From Lachnospiraceae bacterium (GTDB lineage: Bacteria > Bacillota > Clostridia > Lachnospirales > Lachnospiraceae), in the NCBI GenBank assembly GCA_024695145.1, contig JAILIS010000002.1:1-64000 (forward strand): a stretch of 64,000 nucleotides of DNA, in the 5' to 3' direction. Below are positions 1 to 6,989 of the stretch, piece by piece. Made by a program: the position numbers and the translations under genes. Position 1 is the first letter of the stretch, and every line of letters begins with the position of its first letter. The notes beneath the pieces were generated by a model, which worked only from the letters and a program-made list of their open reading frames with translations, ran no database searches and was not told the origin of the DNA.

Positions 1-93
1 CTAAATCTGAAAAAGTTAGCAAAGATGCTCCAAAGGAAGGGGATAATAGGACCTTCATATGACCGATCATCCGGTTGCCTGATGGCTGCATAA
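1..93 (+). CDS. C-terminal end of an unidentified gene cut by the window edge
   Basis: Frame 1 is open from the first base to a TAA at 91-93, giving 30 residues. The stretch LAKMLQRKGIIGP near the end is basic and looks like the end of a winged-helix domain. It has a loose resemblance to the last helix and wing of FtsK/SpoIIIE gamma domains, but 30 residues are too few to assign. The rest of the gene lies left of the window. A hairpin at 120-148 follows and could end both this gene and the convergent lipoprotein gene. That the frame is coding is itself an inference. Confidence 0.4.
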   Translation, partial: LNLKKLAKMLQRKGIIGPSYDRSSGCLMAA

Positions 94-119
94 AAGAACA
101 AACCTTCAAAACAGAAAAA

Positions 120-148
120 CGGGAGCAGAACTCGAAGTTCCGCTCCCG
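120..148 (-). terminator. Intrinsic terminator of the zinc operon
   Basis: A 7-bp GC-rich stem (CGGGAGC with GCTCCCG) encloses a second stem (GAACT with AGTTC) around a CGA loop. On the minus strand it is followed by five T and then CTGTTTT. It starts 7 bp after the lipoprotein stop. On the plus strand the T-run is weak, so it mainly serves the minus strand. Confidence 0.8.
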
Positions 149-154
149 CTTTGT

Positions 155-724
155 CTACAGTCTGGCAGCGGGTACGACGTACCCGCTGTTTTTGAGCGTA
201 CAGTACAGATTTTCTCCTTCGTAATATGTGTCAAACGTACCTGTCACACAGATCTCCTGTCCCTCCTCAGGATAGTCTTCGGGATACTTATACTCGTCAG
301 ACAGTTCAAACTCCATACCCTGTGAACAGCAGGCTGTCGCGTCGGAAATAACGCACGCATGATAAACTTTGTCCGTACCCTCGTCGGTAAATACCGTATA
401 CATTCCTCTCATTTTTACCGTTTTTCCCACATAATCATCCGGATAGAACATCATGTTATAAACTTCGGAATATACCATTGTGGAAGACAATACGGTAAGG
501 TCAACATCTACTCCTTCCGCCTTATTTGCAGGTGTTTTTGTCTGTTCGATCTCCTGCTCCGGCACGCTCGGAATATCAGTTGAAACATCCGTCGAAACAT
601 CCGTCAGAACGCCCGGATCCGTATCTTCAATAATCCTGTCTGTATTTTCGGCTTTCCCGCAGCCTGCGCCAAGTATGACGGCTGACATACAAAGCATAAG
701 GATCACAGCTCTTTTTATCTTCAT
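155..724 (-). CDS. Zinc-operon lipoprotein with an OB-like C-terminal domain
   Basis: A 189-aa exported lipoprotein, last gene of the zinc-uptake operon. Residues 1-22 are a signal sequence ending in a lipobox-like GAGC before Lys. Residues 23-75 are a Thr/Asp/Glu-rich linker. The rest contains YVGKTVKMRGMY and a DATACCSQGMEFEL segment, which look like an OB-fold strand pattern with a vicinal Cys pair. The start at 724 is chosen because ATG overlaps the permease stop (ATGA) and a signal peptide begins there; the longer reading adds 43 residues with no signal character. A periplasmic-side zinc-handling role is inferred from the operon and the CC motif only. Confidence 0.75.
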   Translation of the reverse strand: MKIKRAVILMLCMSAVILGAGCGKAENTDRIIEDTDPGVLTDVSTDVSTDIPSVPEQEIEQTKTPANKAEGVDVDLTVLSSTMVYSEVYNMMFYPDDYVGKTVKMRGMYTVFTDEGTDKVYHACVISDATACCSQGMEFELSDEYKYPEDYPEEGQEICVTGTFDTYYEGENLYCTLKNSGYVVPAARL

Positions 725-1563
725 CTTCCGGCTCCTTTCACTGCGATCCCCGTGATGTAACAGATCACAAATGCCGCTACATCTACAGCTACTATCGTTG
801 AACCTACAGGAGTTCCGGCAAGAATGGAAATGATGATCCCGCCAAGAGCGCATATTACCGACAGTATGGCGGAACAGACCGTAACAGCCCTGAAAGTATT
901 AAAGATCCGCATTGCCGACAGTGCGGGAAATATAACGAGTGCGGATATCAAAAGAGACCCGACCAGGTTCATTGCAAGGACTATGATCACAGCTATTACA
1001 ACAGCTATCATCAGATTATAACTATCTGCTTTTGTGCCTGTTGCCCTTGCGAAATCCTCATCGAATGTTACGGCAAAGATCTTGTTGTAAAAGAGGATAA
1101 ATATCAGCATGACCGCTACGGACAAAGCCGTACACAGCCACACTTCCCCGGGTGTCAGCGTCAGGATCGATGTGGATCCGAACAGAGTGGAACACACATC
1201 TCCCGACAGATTTGATGATGTGGAAAATACATTCATGATAAGATATCCGAACGCAAGAGCGCCCACAGATATCATCGCTATCGCGGCATCTCCCTTGATC
1301 TTCGCGTTCTGTCCTGTTCTAAGGAGCAATACGGCACTGATAACGGTGACCGGCAGTACTATCACCATTTCATTTGTTAACTGAAGTACAGCCGCAATGG
1401 CCATGGCTCCAAACGCCACATGAGACAGCCCGTCTCCGATAAACGAAAACCGTTTCAATACAAGTGTCACCCCGAGAAGCGATGAACACAAAGCAATAAG
1501 GATACCGACTATCAACGCATATCTGACAAACGGAAATGTAAGATACAGCACCAGTTTATCCAT
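721..1563 (-). CDS. znuB: Zinc/manganese-type ABC transporter permease (ZnuB family)
   Basis: A 280-aa integral membrane protein of the ABC-3 permease family, which forms the channel of high-affinity Zn or Mn uptake systems. About eight hydrophobic segments are visible, with the family-typical LKRFSFIGDGLSHVAFGA near residue 40 and LLISALVIFPALSA in the second half. The start at 1563 has an AGGTGGTG site about 10 bp upstream and overlaps the ATPase stop by 8 bp; the longer reading has an N-terminus without family match. It lies between the ATPase and the lipoprotein. Metal choice (Zn over Mn) is inferred from the His-rich binding protein of the operon. Confidence 0.92.
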   Translation of the reverse strand: MDKLVLYLTFPFVRYALIVGILIALCSSLLGVTLVLKRFSFIGDGLSHVAFGAMAIAAVLQLTNEMVIVLPVTVISAVLLLRTGQNAKIKGDAAIAMISVGALAFGYLIMNVFSTSSNLSGDVCSTLFGSTSILTLTPGEVWLCTALSVAVMLIFILFYNKIFAVTFDEDFARATGTKADSYNLMIAVVIAVIIVLAMNLVGSLLISALVIFPALSAMRIFNTFRAVTVCSAILSVICALGGIIISILAGTPVGSTIVAVDVAAFVICYITGIAVKGAGR

Positions 1564-2275
1564 TACAATATTCACCACCTTTCTGTAAGGCAAAGAACAT
1601 TCTTCCCGCATCGCTTTCAAGATATTCTGCCGTTGTACCGAAGAACAACGTATCCCCGATGTGAAGTATATGACTCACATACTTTACGGCAGCTGCTATA
1701 TCATGGGATATCATGATGATCGTGATACCTTCTTTATTAAGCTCCGTTATCAGTTCGTACATCTGTGTTGTTACGACAGGGTCAAGACCCGCCACAGGTT
1801 CATCTAACAGCAGTACTTTCCTTGTTGCGCACAAAGCTCTCGCCAAAAGCACCCTTTGCTGCTGGCCTCCCGACAATTCCCTGTAGCAGCGTCCGGAAAG
1901 CTCGTTGATCTTCATCCGTTCCATGTTCTTTGCGGCAAGTGTCTTTTCTTCTTTACTGTAGAACGGCCGTAGGCCGCAGCGGTTCTGACATCCCGAAAGG
2001 ACGATCTCCCTGACGGATGCCGGAAAATCTTTCTGGACGTCTGTCTGCTGGGGAAGGTATCCGATCTCATTCGGCCGAAGGCCTTCACCGTTTTGGATCT
2101 GTCCTCCAAGCGGCTGTTTCAGATGTAACAGTGTCTTCATCAGTGTTGTTTTTCCGGAACCGTTTTCTCCAACGATGCACAGATAGTCTCCCTTGTCCAC
2201 TTGAAAATTCAGACCGGAAACTATTACCTGTGAATCATATCCGAGTGACAGATCCCGTACGGTAATATATGCCAT
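1556..2275 (-). CDS. znuC: Zinc/manganese-type ABC transporter ATPase (ZnuC family)
   Basis: A 239-aa ATP-binding subunit that drives metal import through the permease encoded next to it. Walker A is GENGSGKTT near residue 37, the signature is LSGGQQQR near residue 134, Walker B is VLLLDEP, and the switch His is in SHD. The length is normal for the family. A GGAGAAGG site precedes the ATG. The gene follows znuA by 15 bp and overlaps znuB by 8 bp, so the three are translationally linked. Confidence 0.95.
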   Translation of the reverse strand: MAYITVRDLSLGYDSQVIVSGLNFQVDKGDYLCIVGENGSGKTTLMKTLLHLKQPLGGQIQNGEGLRPNEIGYLPQQTDVQKDFPASVREIVLSGCQNRCGLRPFYSKEEKTLAAKNMERMKINELSGRCYRELSGGQQQRVLLARALCATRKVLLLDEPVAGLDPVVTTQMYELITELNKEGITIIMISHDIAAAVKYVSHILHIGDTLFFGTTAEYLESDAGRMFFALQKGGEYCNG

Positions 2276-2290
2276 AATCCTTCTCCTATT

Positions 2291-3379
2291 TTAATTCAGA
2301 GCCTCTTTAAGAACTTCCAGATTATTCTGCATGACAGACATGTAGGTCGTTCCGTTTTTCACATCATTTGATGTAGTTGACTGCATGGAATCCATGGTCA
2401 GTATCTTCTGATCCTTGCTCTTCGTGTTCTCTACTATCGTTTCTGCGATCTTGTGATCCGTTCCTTCTATTGTCATCACAGCGGGCAGGGACAGTTCATC
2501 AGCTTTTTCGGCCAGGAACATGATAGTCTCAAAACTTGCTTCCGTTTCGGCAGAACATCCGACAAATGCGGCATAATATGAAAGACCGTAATCATCCGTC
2601 AGGTACCTGAAGGGGAATCTGTCGCCAAAGAGCAGCGTTTTAACGGAGGCAGCGGATACCGCATCCGTGTATTCCTTATCAAGTGCTTTCAGTCCCGCAA
2701 CATATTCGGATGTATTCTCCTGATACGTTTTTGCATTCTTTTCATCTATTGTCTGAAGCTCTTTTGAAATATGCTCGGTAAGAGTCACTGCATTTCGAAG
2801 TGACAGCCATACATGCTCGTCGTACTCGACCTCACCTTCATCGTGTTCATGTTCGTGTTCTTCTTCGCCTTCGTGCTCTTCTCCTTCTTCGTGCTCCTCT
2901 CCTTCTTCGTGTTCTTCTCCGTCTTCATGCTCCTCGTCATGTTCTTCCCCATGCTCATGTTCTTCTTCCTGCATGCCTTCCACAACTTCTTCCTCTTTGA
3001 CGGCATCACCGAGAACATCGAGAAGATTTATTACAATCATGTCTTTATTCACGGCTTCTTTTAAGGCGTCCTCCACCCATTCATCGGACTCGCCGCCGAC
3101 ATATATAAACATGTCGCAGCTTGATATCTTAACGATGTCATCAGCCGTAGGCTGGTAGCTGTGAAGATCCACACCGTTATCGAGAAGCATGGTAACCTCT
3201 GCACCGGCGGGATTACTTCCGAGTATGTTCATGACCCAGTCATATTCGGGGAAAATAGTTGTAACGATCTGAATATCATCTTTTGCGGGTGCATCCGAAG
3301 CAACGTTTGCTCCGCTGCACGCCGAAAGACAGCCTGCCATTAAAATGGCGGCAATAACAGCAATAATACTCTTATTCAC
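2291..3379 (-). CDS. znuA: Zinc-binding lipoprotein of ABC transporter (ZnuA family) with long His/Glu loop
   Basis: A 362-aa solute-binding protein that captures metal outside the membrane for ZnuBC. The start codon is GTG with GGAGG 7 bp upstream. Residues 1-21 are a lipoprotein signal (SACS). First-ligand region is DLHSYQPT (His73) and second is DEHVWLS (His189). Residues about 137-190 are a low-complexity loop of Glu, His and Gly in GEEHEE-like units, typical of zinc rather than manganese binders. Where ZnuA proteins usually have a His in the H-x-x-F-x-Y-L region, this protein reads FGDRFPFRYL, with Asp in that place. I believe related clostridial proteins share this, but could not check. 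Confidence 0.92.
   Translation of the reverse strand: MNKSIIAVIAAILMAGCLSACSGANVASDAPAKDDIQIVTTIFPEYDWVMNILGSNPAGAEVTMLLDNGVDLHSYQPTADDIVKISSCDMFIYVGGESDEWVEDALKEAVNKDMIVINLLDVLGDAVKEEEVVEGMQEEEHEHGEEHDEEHEDGEEHEEGEEHEEGEEHEGEEEHEHEHDEGEVEYDEHVWLSLRNAVTLTEHISKELQTIDEKNAKTYQENTSEYVAGLKALDKEYTDAVSAASVKTLLFGDRFPFRYLTDDYGLSYYAAFVGCSAETEASFETIMFLAEKADELSLPAVMTIEGTDHKIAETIVENTKSKDQKILTMDSMQSTTSNDVKNGTTYMSVMQNNLEVLKEALN
2838..2975. repeat. Imperfect 15-18 bp tandem repeat coding for the ZnuA His/Glu loop
   Basis: The plus strand is almost purely C and T here, made of repeats of a CTTCTTCGTG-CTC-CTCTC type unit. The reverse strand reads as Gly-Glu-Glu-His-Glu-Glu units of znuA. The repeat number is likely to vary between strains because slippage in multiples of three keeps the frame. 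Confidence 0.7.
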
Positions 3380-3431
3380 GATTAAACCTCCATATAAGCT
3401 AAATTAATAACAGCCAAAATAGTGGAGGTTC

Positions 3432-3743
3432 TCAATTGTTCAGGCGGACTTTCTCTGATACAGGCGTGCTCATTGTATAAGAACCTGCCTGTGATGAAAT
3501 GATAATAAAGATCAGCACTAAAGGTACATATACGCTCACAGCATCCGGTACGGTGCTTCCGAAACCGCGCAGTGTTCTTTCACACTGCTGCATGCATGCG
3601 CAGATCGGGCAGTCATCACCCGAGCAGTTATGATGTACATGTACAACGATAAAGGTAGTTGAAAACAGCACAATAACAAGCATCATTGCTGCCAAGATGC
3701 CTGCCATGCTTCTGTTCGTTTTGTTATAATAACGATCGTGCAT
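3432..3743 (-). CDS. Small membrane protein with Cys/His cluster, first gene of zinc operon
   Basis: A 103-aa protein with an N-terminal membrane segment (about residues 13-32), then a compact HVHHNC-x3-DCPICACMQQC cluster, then a second hydrophobic segment (about residues 65-80). The clustered His and Cys suggest metal binding at the outer face. I recall similar small proteins beside clostridial zinc transporters, but have no name for the family. The ATG at 3743 lies downstream of the promoter at 3791-3819. A TTG at 3791 gives a longer frame but would fall before the expected transcript start. ATG 3707, directly before the first membrane segment, is an alternative. No start has a good ribosome site. 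Confidence 0.7.
   Translation of the reverse strand: MHDRYYNKTNRSMAGILAAMMLVIVLFSTTFIVVHVHHNCSGDDCPICACMQQCERTLRGFGSTVPDAVSVYVPLVLIFIIISSQAGSYTMSTPVSEKVRLNN
3721..3735. promoter_or_regulatory. Possible Zur/Fur-type 7-1-7 operator
   Basis: TTGTTAT-A-ATAACGA is a 7-1-7 inverted repeat with an 11-bp perfect core. Compared with the Bacillus Zur box TCGTAAT-N-ATTACGA it has about three differences (reverse strand TCGTTAT-T-ATAACAA). It lies at the 5' end of the first zinc gene, about 50-60 bp after the predicted transcript start, so it would act as a roadblock or mark a second promoter. Functional assignment is inference. Confidence 0.35.
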
Positions 3744-3744
3744 T

Positions 3745-3801
3745 GCTCTTATACGGCATTCCTTTGGGACTGTTCTCAAAACTGTTCCCAATTATAAGAG
3801 C
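3745..3801. promoter_or_regulatory. Nested inverted repeats over the zinc operon start site
   Basis: An outer 9-bp perfect inverted repeat (GCTCTTATA at 3745-3753, TATAAGAGC at 3793-3801) encloses an inner one (TTGGGA at 3764-3769, TCCCAA at 3786-3791). A direct repeat CTGTTC lies inside. The right half covers the -10 of the zinc operon promoter. It may be an operator or an RNA structure in the leader. Confidence 0.4.
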
Positions 3802-3819
3802 GAACTTATCTTTCGTCAA
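3791..3819 (-). promoter_or_regulatory. Sigma-A promoter of the zinc operon
   Basis: On the minus strand TTGACG (3819-3814), 17 bp, TATAAT (3796-3791). The expected start is near 3784. The -35 overlaps the stop codon of the metallo-hydrolase gene upstream. Confidence 0.65.
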
Positions 3820-4637
3820 GTAGCGGAGATAGTCATTCCGACATGAAACTGCTCGATCTTATCGCCGAGCTCTTCCTTCATAACGGCAAATGCACGTTCT
3901 TTGGTGCAGTGTCCCGTACATATATAGTCCAATCCGCTCTCTCCGATGGATCTTGCAACACTTCTTATCTCTTCTTCACTTTTATTGAACAGGTGCATAC
4001 CACCGATATAACCGTATATGTGCCTGTCATCAAATGCAGTTCTGACCTCGTTTATGATATTGATCACTCCCGCATGAGAACAGCTGTTGATTATGACAAG
4101 CCCCTTATCTGTATCAAGAACAAGGCTCTGCTCATGTGCAAAATCATCCGGCCTGTATCTGTGGCCCGACCGGACATACATAAGCTCCCTTCGTCCTATC
4201 ATGTCAAGTCCCGGTGTCTTATGAGAGATCAGATATGCGCCTTCACACAGCTTGTAATCACCTGATACATACTCAATACGGTCACTGTGATCTTTAATAA
4301 CGTTTTTAGGGATACCGATATACTTTCTGAATATGAACTTTTTTGCATAGCAGTTCGGTGCAGCAGCTTCCTGAAGATAGAACCGGGCTTTGTGATTTTC
4401 GCTGAAAAAATACGGCATCCCGTTTCCATGGTCATAATGTGCATGGCTGAGTACCGCATAGTCAACGTCTTCAACGGCAAGCCCGAGCTTTTTCATGTTC
4501 TCCAGAAACAGAGCGGAAGAACCGGTATCAACCAGGATGTTGTTGTTTCCGTGCTGCGCAAGGATGCACAGCCCCCATTCGCCCGACATCCCGTTGTACG
4601 GTGTATTGTCTACTATGACAGTCAGTTTCGTTTCCAT
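3816..4637 (-). CDS. Metallo-beta-lactamase fold hydrolase
   Basis: A 273-aa cytosolic protein of the metallo-beta-lactamase superfamily. The metal motif SHAHYDHGNG is near residue 62, further ligand regions are INSCSHAGVINI and GGMHLF, and CTGHC follows. The pattern with a C-terminal GGMHL and TGHC resembles the branch related to dihydropterin/RFA-P synthase-like proteins, but the substrate is unknown. The ATG at 4637 or a TTG three bases earlier could start it; AGGAAAGAG lies just upstream. A strong terminator (4665-4704) ends only 20 bp before this start, so the gene needs read-through or a very short leader. Confidence 0.8.
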   Translation of the reverse strand: METKLTVIVDNTPYNGMSGEWGLCILAQHGNNNILVDTGSSALFLENMKKLGLAVEDVDYAVLSHAHYDHGNGMPYFFSENHKARFYLQEAAAPNCYAKKFIFRKYIGIPKNVIKDHSDRIEYVSGDYKLCEGAYLISHKTPGLDMIGRRELMYVRSGHRYRPDDFAHEQSLVLDTDKGLVIINSCSHAGVINIINEVRTAFDDRHIYGYIGGMHLFNKSEEEIRSVARSIGESGLDYICTGHCTKERAFAVMKEELGDKIEQFHVGMTISAT

Positions 4638-4664
4638 CAATCGTTCTCTTTCCTGCTAAAAAAC

Positions 4665-4704
4665 ATCCCCCAGGTATATCTCATACGATCAATACCCGGG
4701 GGAT
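4665..4704 (-). terminator. Strong intrinsic terminator of the 58-aa gene
   Basis: The stem ATCCCCC-x-GGTAT pairs with ATACC-x-GGGGGAT (12 bp with one mismatch) around a 14-nt loop. On the minus strand six T follow within two bases. It lies between the 58-aa gene and the metallo-hydrolase gene. Confidence 0.88.
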
Positions 4705-4735
4705 CGTTTATTCATAAATGACTACGCTGCAATCG

Positions 4736-4912
4736 TCAGGAACAGTTTCTTTTTAATTCTGCCTGCGCCCACGGAGAAATCTCCTTGCGCATTCTCATAT
4801 AGATGATCTCGATATCCTCATATGGGAACTGGACGAAGGCATCGCACAGATCATCAAAACACATGCCGGTGCGAGCCATGTTTTCGACTGCTCTAACATC
4901 TCTTTCTGACAT
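4736..4912 (-). CDS. Isolated 58-aa protein of unknown function
   Basis: A short gene with a GGGAGGGGAG ribosome site 5-6 bp before the ATG, its own promoter (4992-5020) and its own terminator. The product starts MSERDVRAVENMARTG and continues CFDDLCDAFVQFPYEDIEIIYMRMR. It is rich in acidic residues, looks fully helical and ends in a basic tail. The first half resembles a small helix-turn-helix or sigma-like fragment, but no family is recognised. With a hairpin or operator at the transcript start, autoregulation is a possible reading. It lies between a metallo-hydrolase gene and the SOS polymerase pair without overlapping either. Confidence 0.7.
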   Translation of the reverse strand: MSERDVRAVENMARTGMCFDDLCDAFVQFPYEDIEIIYMRMRKEISPWAQAELKRNCS

Positions 4913-4942
4913 TGCTATCTCCCCTCCCTATGAAATTATATG

Positions 4943-4985
4943 TGTTGATAATATCATCTTGTATTGACCCCCTGTATCATCAACA
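4943..4985. promoter_or_regulatory. 11-bp inverted repeat at the transcript start of the 58-aa gene
   Basis: TGTTGATAATA (4943-4953) and TATCATCAACA (4975-4985) form an inverted repeat with one mismatch and a 21-bp spacer. The outer end falls at the expected transcript start. It could be an operator for a dimeric regulator or a 5' hairpin in the mRNA. Confidence 0.45.
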
Positions 4986-4991
4986 ATATGT

Positions 4992-5020
4992 AGTATACAA
5001 CAACAGGAACGAAGTATCAA
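4992..5020 (-). promoter_or_regulatory. Sigma-A promoter of the 58-aa gene
   Basis: Minus strand TTGATA (5020-5015), 17 bp, TATACT (4997-4992). The leader to the ATG at 4912 is about 70 nt. The remaining 5021-5118 holds no other recognisable feature. Confidence 0.7.
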
Positions 5021-5118
5021 GAGAATTTTGGAAAAAAGGGCGGAAAAATGACGATTTTTTTACTATATGTTGTGTAAAATCTACAAATCAGGGCTCGGAA
5101 ATGCAAAATATGCGCCTG

Positions 5119-5325
5119 TTATATGGAGTTGATATCAATATCCTCGTGCTCCACTTCGTGCATCATCTCGTCGAGCACCTCACTCTTCGTGTCCTCGACG
5201 GCTTCATCATAGCCGGTAAGTGCCGCAAACGGCGAAAACTGAGCCGCACGGTTGACCATTGACATATGCGGTCTCGTCTTGGACTGATAATGAGGATGAT
5301 CCATTATATGACTGTAATCACTCAT
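5119..5325 (-). CDS. YolD-like protein paired with Y-family polymerase
   Basis: A 68-aa protein. The central segment HYQSKTRPHMSMVNRAAQFS followed by PFAALTGYD is the hallmark of small YolD-like proteins that accompany UmuC-type polymerases in Firmicutes. The C-terminal third is acidic (EVLDEMMHEVEHEDID). The ATG overlaps the polymerase stop (ATGA), so the two are translated together and share SOS control. YolD proteins are thought to assist the polymerase; how is not shown by the sequence. Confidence 0.88.
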   Translation of the reverse strand: MSDYSHIMDHPHYQSKTRPHMSMVNRAAQFSPFAALTGYDEAVEDTKSEVLDEMMHEVEHEDIDINSI

Positions 5326-6818
5326 GCCTTGTGTCCTCCCACCTGCATGTTGCGCTCTCTCATTGTGGCGCCTTCGAGGAAATTGGTACCTTTCAGGATG
5401 GCATTCTTGCCGTATTTGTCCTTGATATCCAGTGTGGCAAGCTGAAGAGCTTTCTCTTTGGCAAGACGCTCTTCCTCCTCTTTACGCGCAGTTGCCGCCT
5501 CTTCGTAATCGGTGAACAGATCGAGCTGCTCGTATTCATCGCCGGCGGTCACATCCCTTTCGGGAATGACTCTGCAGGCACAAACAGTTACTCTTCTGAC
5601 AAACAGTTCAGGATCTACTATCCTCTCATACAGTTCCATTACCGCATCGGTTATAAGCCTTGTGGAAGATGTCTGTCTGCCCAGATTGGCCGTCCCGTGA
5701 GCGTGCTTCGGCGCGAGTCTTCCATACCAGTCAGTCTTGACCTCTCCCTTGTAGTTCGCTGCGGATTCCTCATCGTTCAGATGCTCGTAATTGATCGTAA
5801 GTACCATCTGATCCGTGACCAGCCCCTTCCTCACAAGATCAAGCGTCAAAATATCCGTCATCTCACGAACTATGACAGCCGCCTCATCGTATGAGTAAGG
5901 CCTCATCAGAACCTGTCCGGAACTGATACTGTTGTTCTCGGGCTTGTATTTTCTCGTATCCTCTATCGTGCACGGCTCCCAGCCCCAGGCATGATCTATG
6001 ATAAGCTCTGCATTGACACCGAATGTCCTGTAGAGGACGTCCTCATATTCCTCGGAATATGCCGCAACATCGCCCATCGTATACAGCCCGAGCTTTGCTA
6101 GTCTGCGCGCGGTTCCGGGCCCTATCCGCCAAAAATCGGTTATCGGGGTATGTGACCACAAAGTCCTGCGGTAACTCATCTCGTCAAGCTCCGCTATCCT
6201 GACCCCGTCGTTATCTGCCGGCATATGCTTTGCGACTATATCCATGGCAACTTTGCACAGGAACATATTCGTGCCTATCCCGACGGTCGCCGTGATACCC
6301 GTATCCGCCAGTACATCACGGATCATGGTAAGTGCAAGCTCATGTGCGCTCATCCTGTATATCCCGAGATAAGACGTGGCATCTATGAACACCTCGTCAC
6401 ACGAGTACACAAGGATGTCCTCAGGCGCTATATACCGAAGATATATCCTGTAAATATCCGTACTGTACTTCATATACAGAGACATGCGCGGTGTCGCGAC
6501 TATATATTCAAGCTCCAGCGAAGGATCCGCGCTAAGCTCCTCAATATCATACGAGCTTCCCGAAAACTGCCTGTGAGGTGCCCTGCTCTTCCTCGACGCA
6601 TTTACAAGCTTTGCCGCCTGTACAACCTCAAACAGCCTCGGCCTGCCCGGAATGCCGAAGCTTTTGAGTCCCGGAGAGACCGCCAGGCAGATGGTCTTGT
6701 CTGTGCGCGAACTGTCCGCGACCACAAGGTTGGTGGTAAGCGGATCAAGCCCCCGCTCCACGCATTCCACGGACGCATAAAAGCTCTTAAGATCTATTGC
6801 AATGTATACCTTGTCCAT
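5322..6818 (-). CDS. SOS-controlled Y-family DNA polymerase (UmuC-like)
   Basis: A 498-aa error-prone translesion polymerase. Motif I is YIAIDLKSFYASVE at the N-terminus and the catalytic acids are in YSCDEVFID near residue 140. A helix-hairpin-helix region (FWRIGPGTARRLAKLGLYTM) follows, then the little-finger domain. The long C-terminal extension (about residues 430-498) is charged and coiled-coil-like. The ATG at 6818 has no Shine-Dalgarno; the promoter puts the transcript start at or beside this A, so the mRNA is probably leaderless. It precedes the YolD-like gene with a 4-bp overlap. Confidence 0.93.
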   Translation of the reverse strand: MDKVYIAIDLKSFYASVECVERGLDPLTTNLVVADSSRTDKTICLAVSPGLKSFGIPGRPRLFEVVQAAKLVNASRKSRAPHRQFSGSSYDIEELSADPSLELEYIVATPRMSLYMKYSTDIYRIYLRYIAPEDILVYSCDEVFIDATSYLGIYRMSAHELALTMIRDVLADTGITATVGIGTNMFLCKVAMDIVAKHMPADNDGVRIAELDEMSYRRTLWSHTPITDFWRIGPGTARRLAKLGLYTMGDVAAYSEEYEDVLYRTFGVNAELIIDHAWGWEPCTIEDTRKYKPENNSISSGQVLMRPYSYDEAAVIVREMTDILTLDLVRKGLVTDQMVLTINYEHLNDEESAANYKGEVKTDWYGRLAPKHAHGTANLGRQTSSTRLITDAVMELYERIVDPELFVRRVTVCACRVIPERDVTAGDEYEQLDLFTDYEEAATARKEEEERLAKEKALQLATLDIKDKYGKNAILKGTNFLEGATMRERNMQVGGHKA

Positions 6819-6824
6819 GTTATC

Positions 6825-6853
6825 ATTATCGAACAGATGTTCTTAAATGTCAA
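6825..6853 (-). promoter_or_regulatory. Promoter of the Y-family polymerase with LexA box in the spacer
   Basis: Minus strand TTGACA (6853-6848), 17 bp, GATAAT (6830-6825). The expected start is at about 6818, which is the first base of the ATG. Confidence 0.75.
6831..6842. promoter_or_regulatory. LexA (DinR-type) SOS box
   Basis: GAACAGATGTTC is a perfect GAAC-N4-GTTC palindrome, matching the Bacillus LexA consensus. It fills the space between -35 and -10 of the polymerase promoter, so LexA would block RNA polymerase directly. Confidence 0.9.
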
Positions 6854-6864
6854 GCGGATTTATT

Positions 6865-6891
6865 TTGACAAACCCTCCCCGTTCATATAAA
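6865..6891 (+). promoter_or_regulatory. Promoter of tRNA-Ala and macro-domain gene
   Basis: TTGACA (6865-6870) and TATAAA (6886-6891) with a 15-bp spacer; shifting the -10 one base gives 16 bp. It lies 25 bp upstream of the tRNA and is divergent from the SOS promoter. Confidence 0.6.
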
Positions 6892-6916
6892 CTAAACTCT
6901 GTAATTAACGATTTTT

Positions 6917-6989
6917 GGGGCTGTGGTTCAGTTGGGAGAACGCTTGCTTCGCATGTAAGAGGTCGCCGGTTCAAGTCCGGTCAGCTCCA
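6917..6989 (+). tRNA. tRNA-Ala (anticodon CGC)
   Basis: A 73-nt cloverleaf. The acceptor stem GGGGCTG pairs with CAGCTCC (one G-T), with discriminator A. The anticodon stem CTTGC/GTAAG holds the loop TTCGCAT, anticodon CGC, which reads GCG. The T-arm holds GGTTCAAGTCC. CCA is not encoded. G3 faces U70, the G-U identity pair of alanine tRNAs. Confidence 0.93.

Noticed and set aside
2838..2975. C/T-rich tandem repeat considered as a CRISPR or satellite array
   Set aside because: Units are short, have no spacers, and read in frame as the His/Glu loop of znuA.
3744..3791. TTG start of the zinc-operon small protein at 3791
   Set aside because: It lies upstream of the transcript start predicted from the promoter and inside the -10 region.
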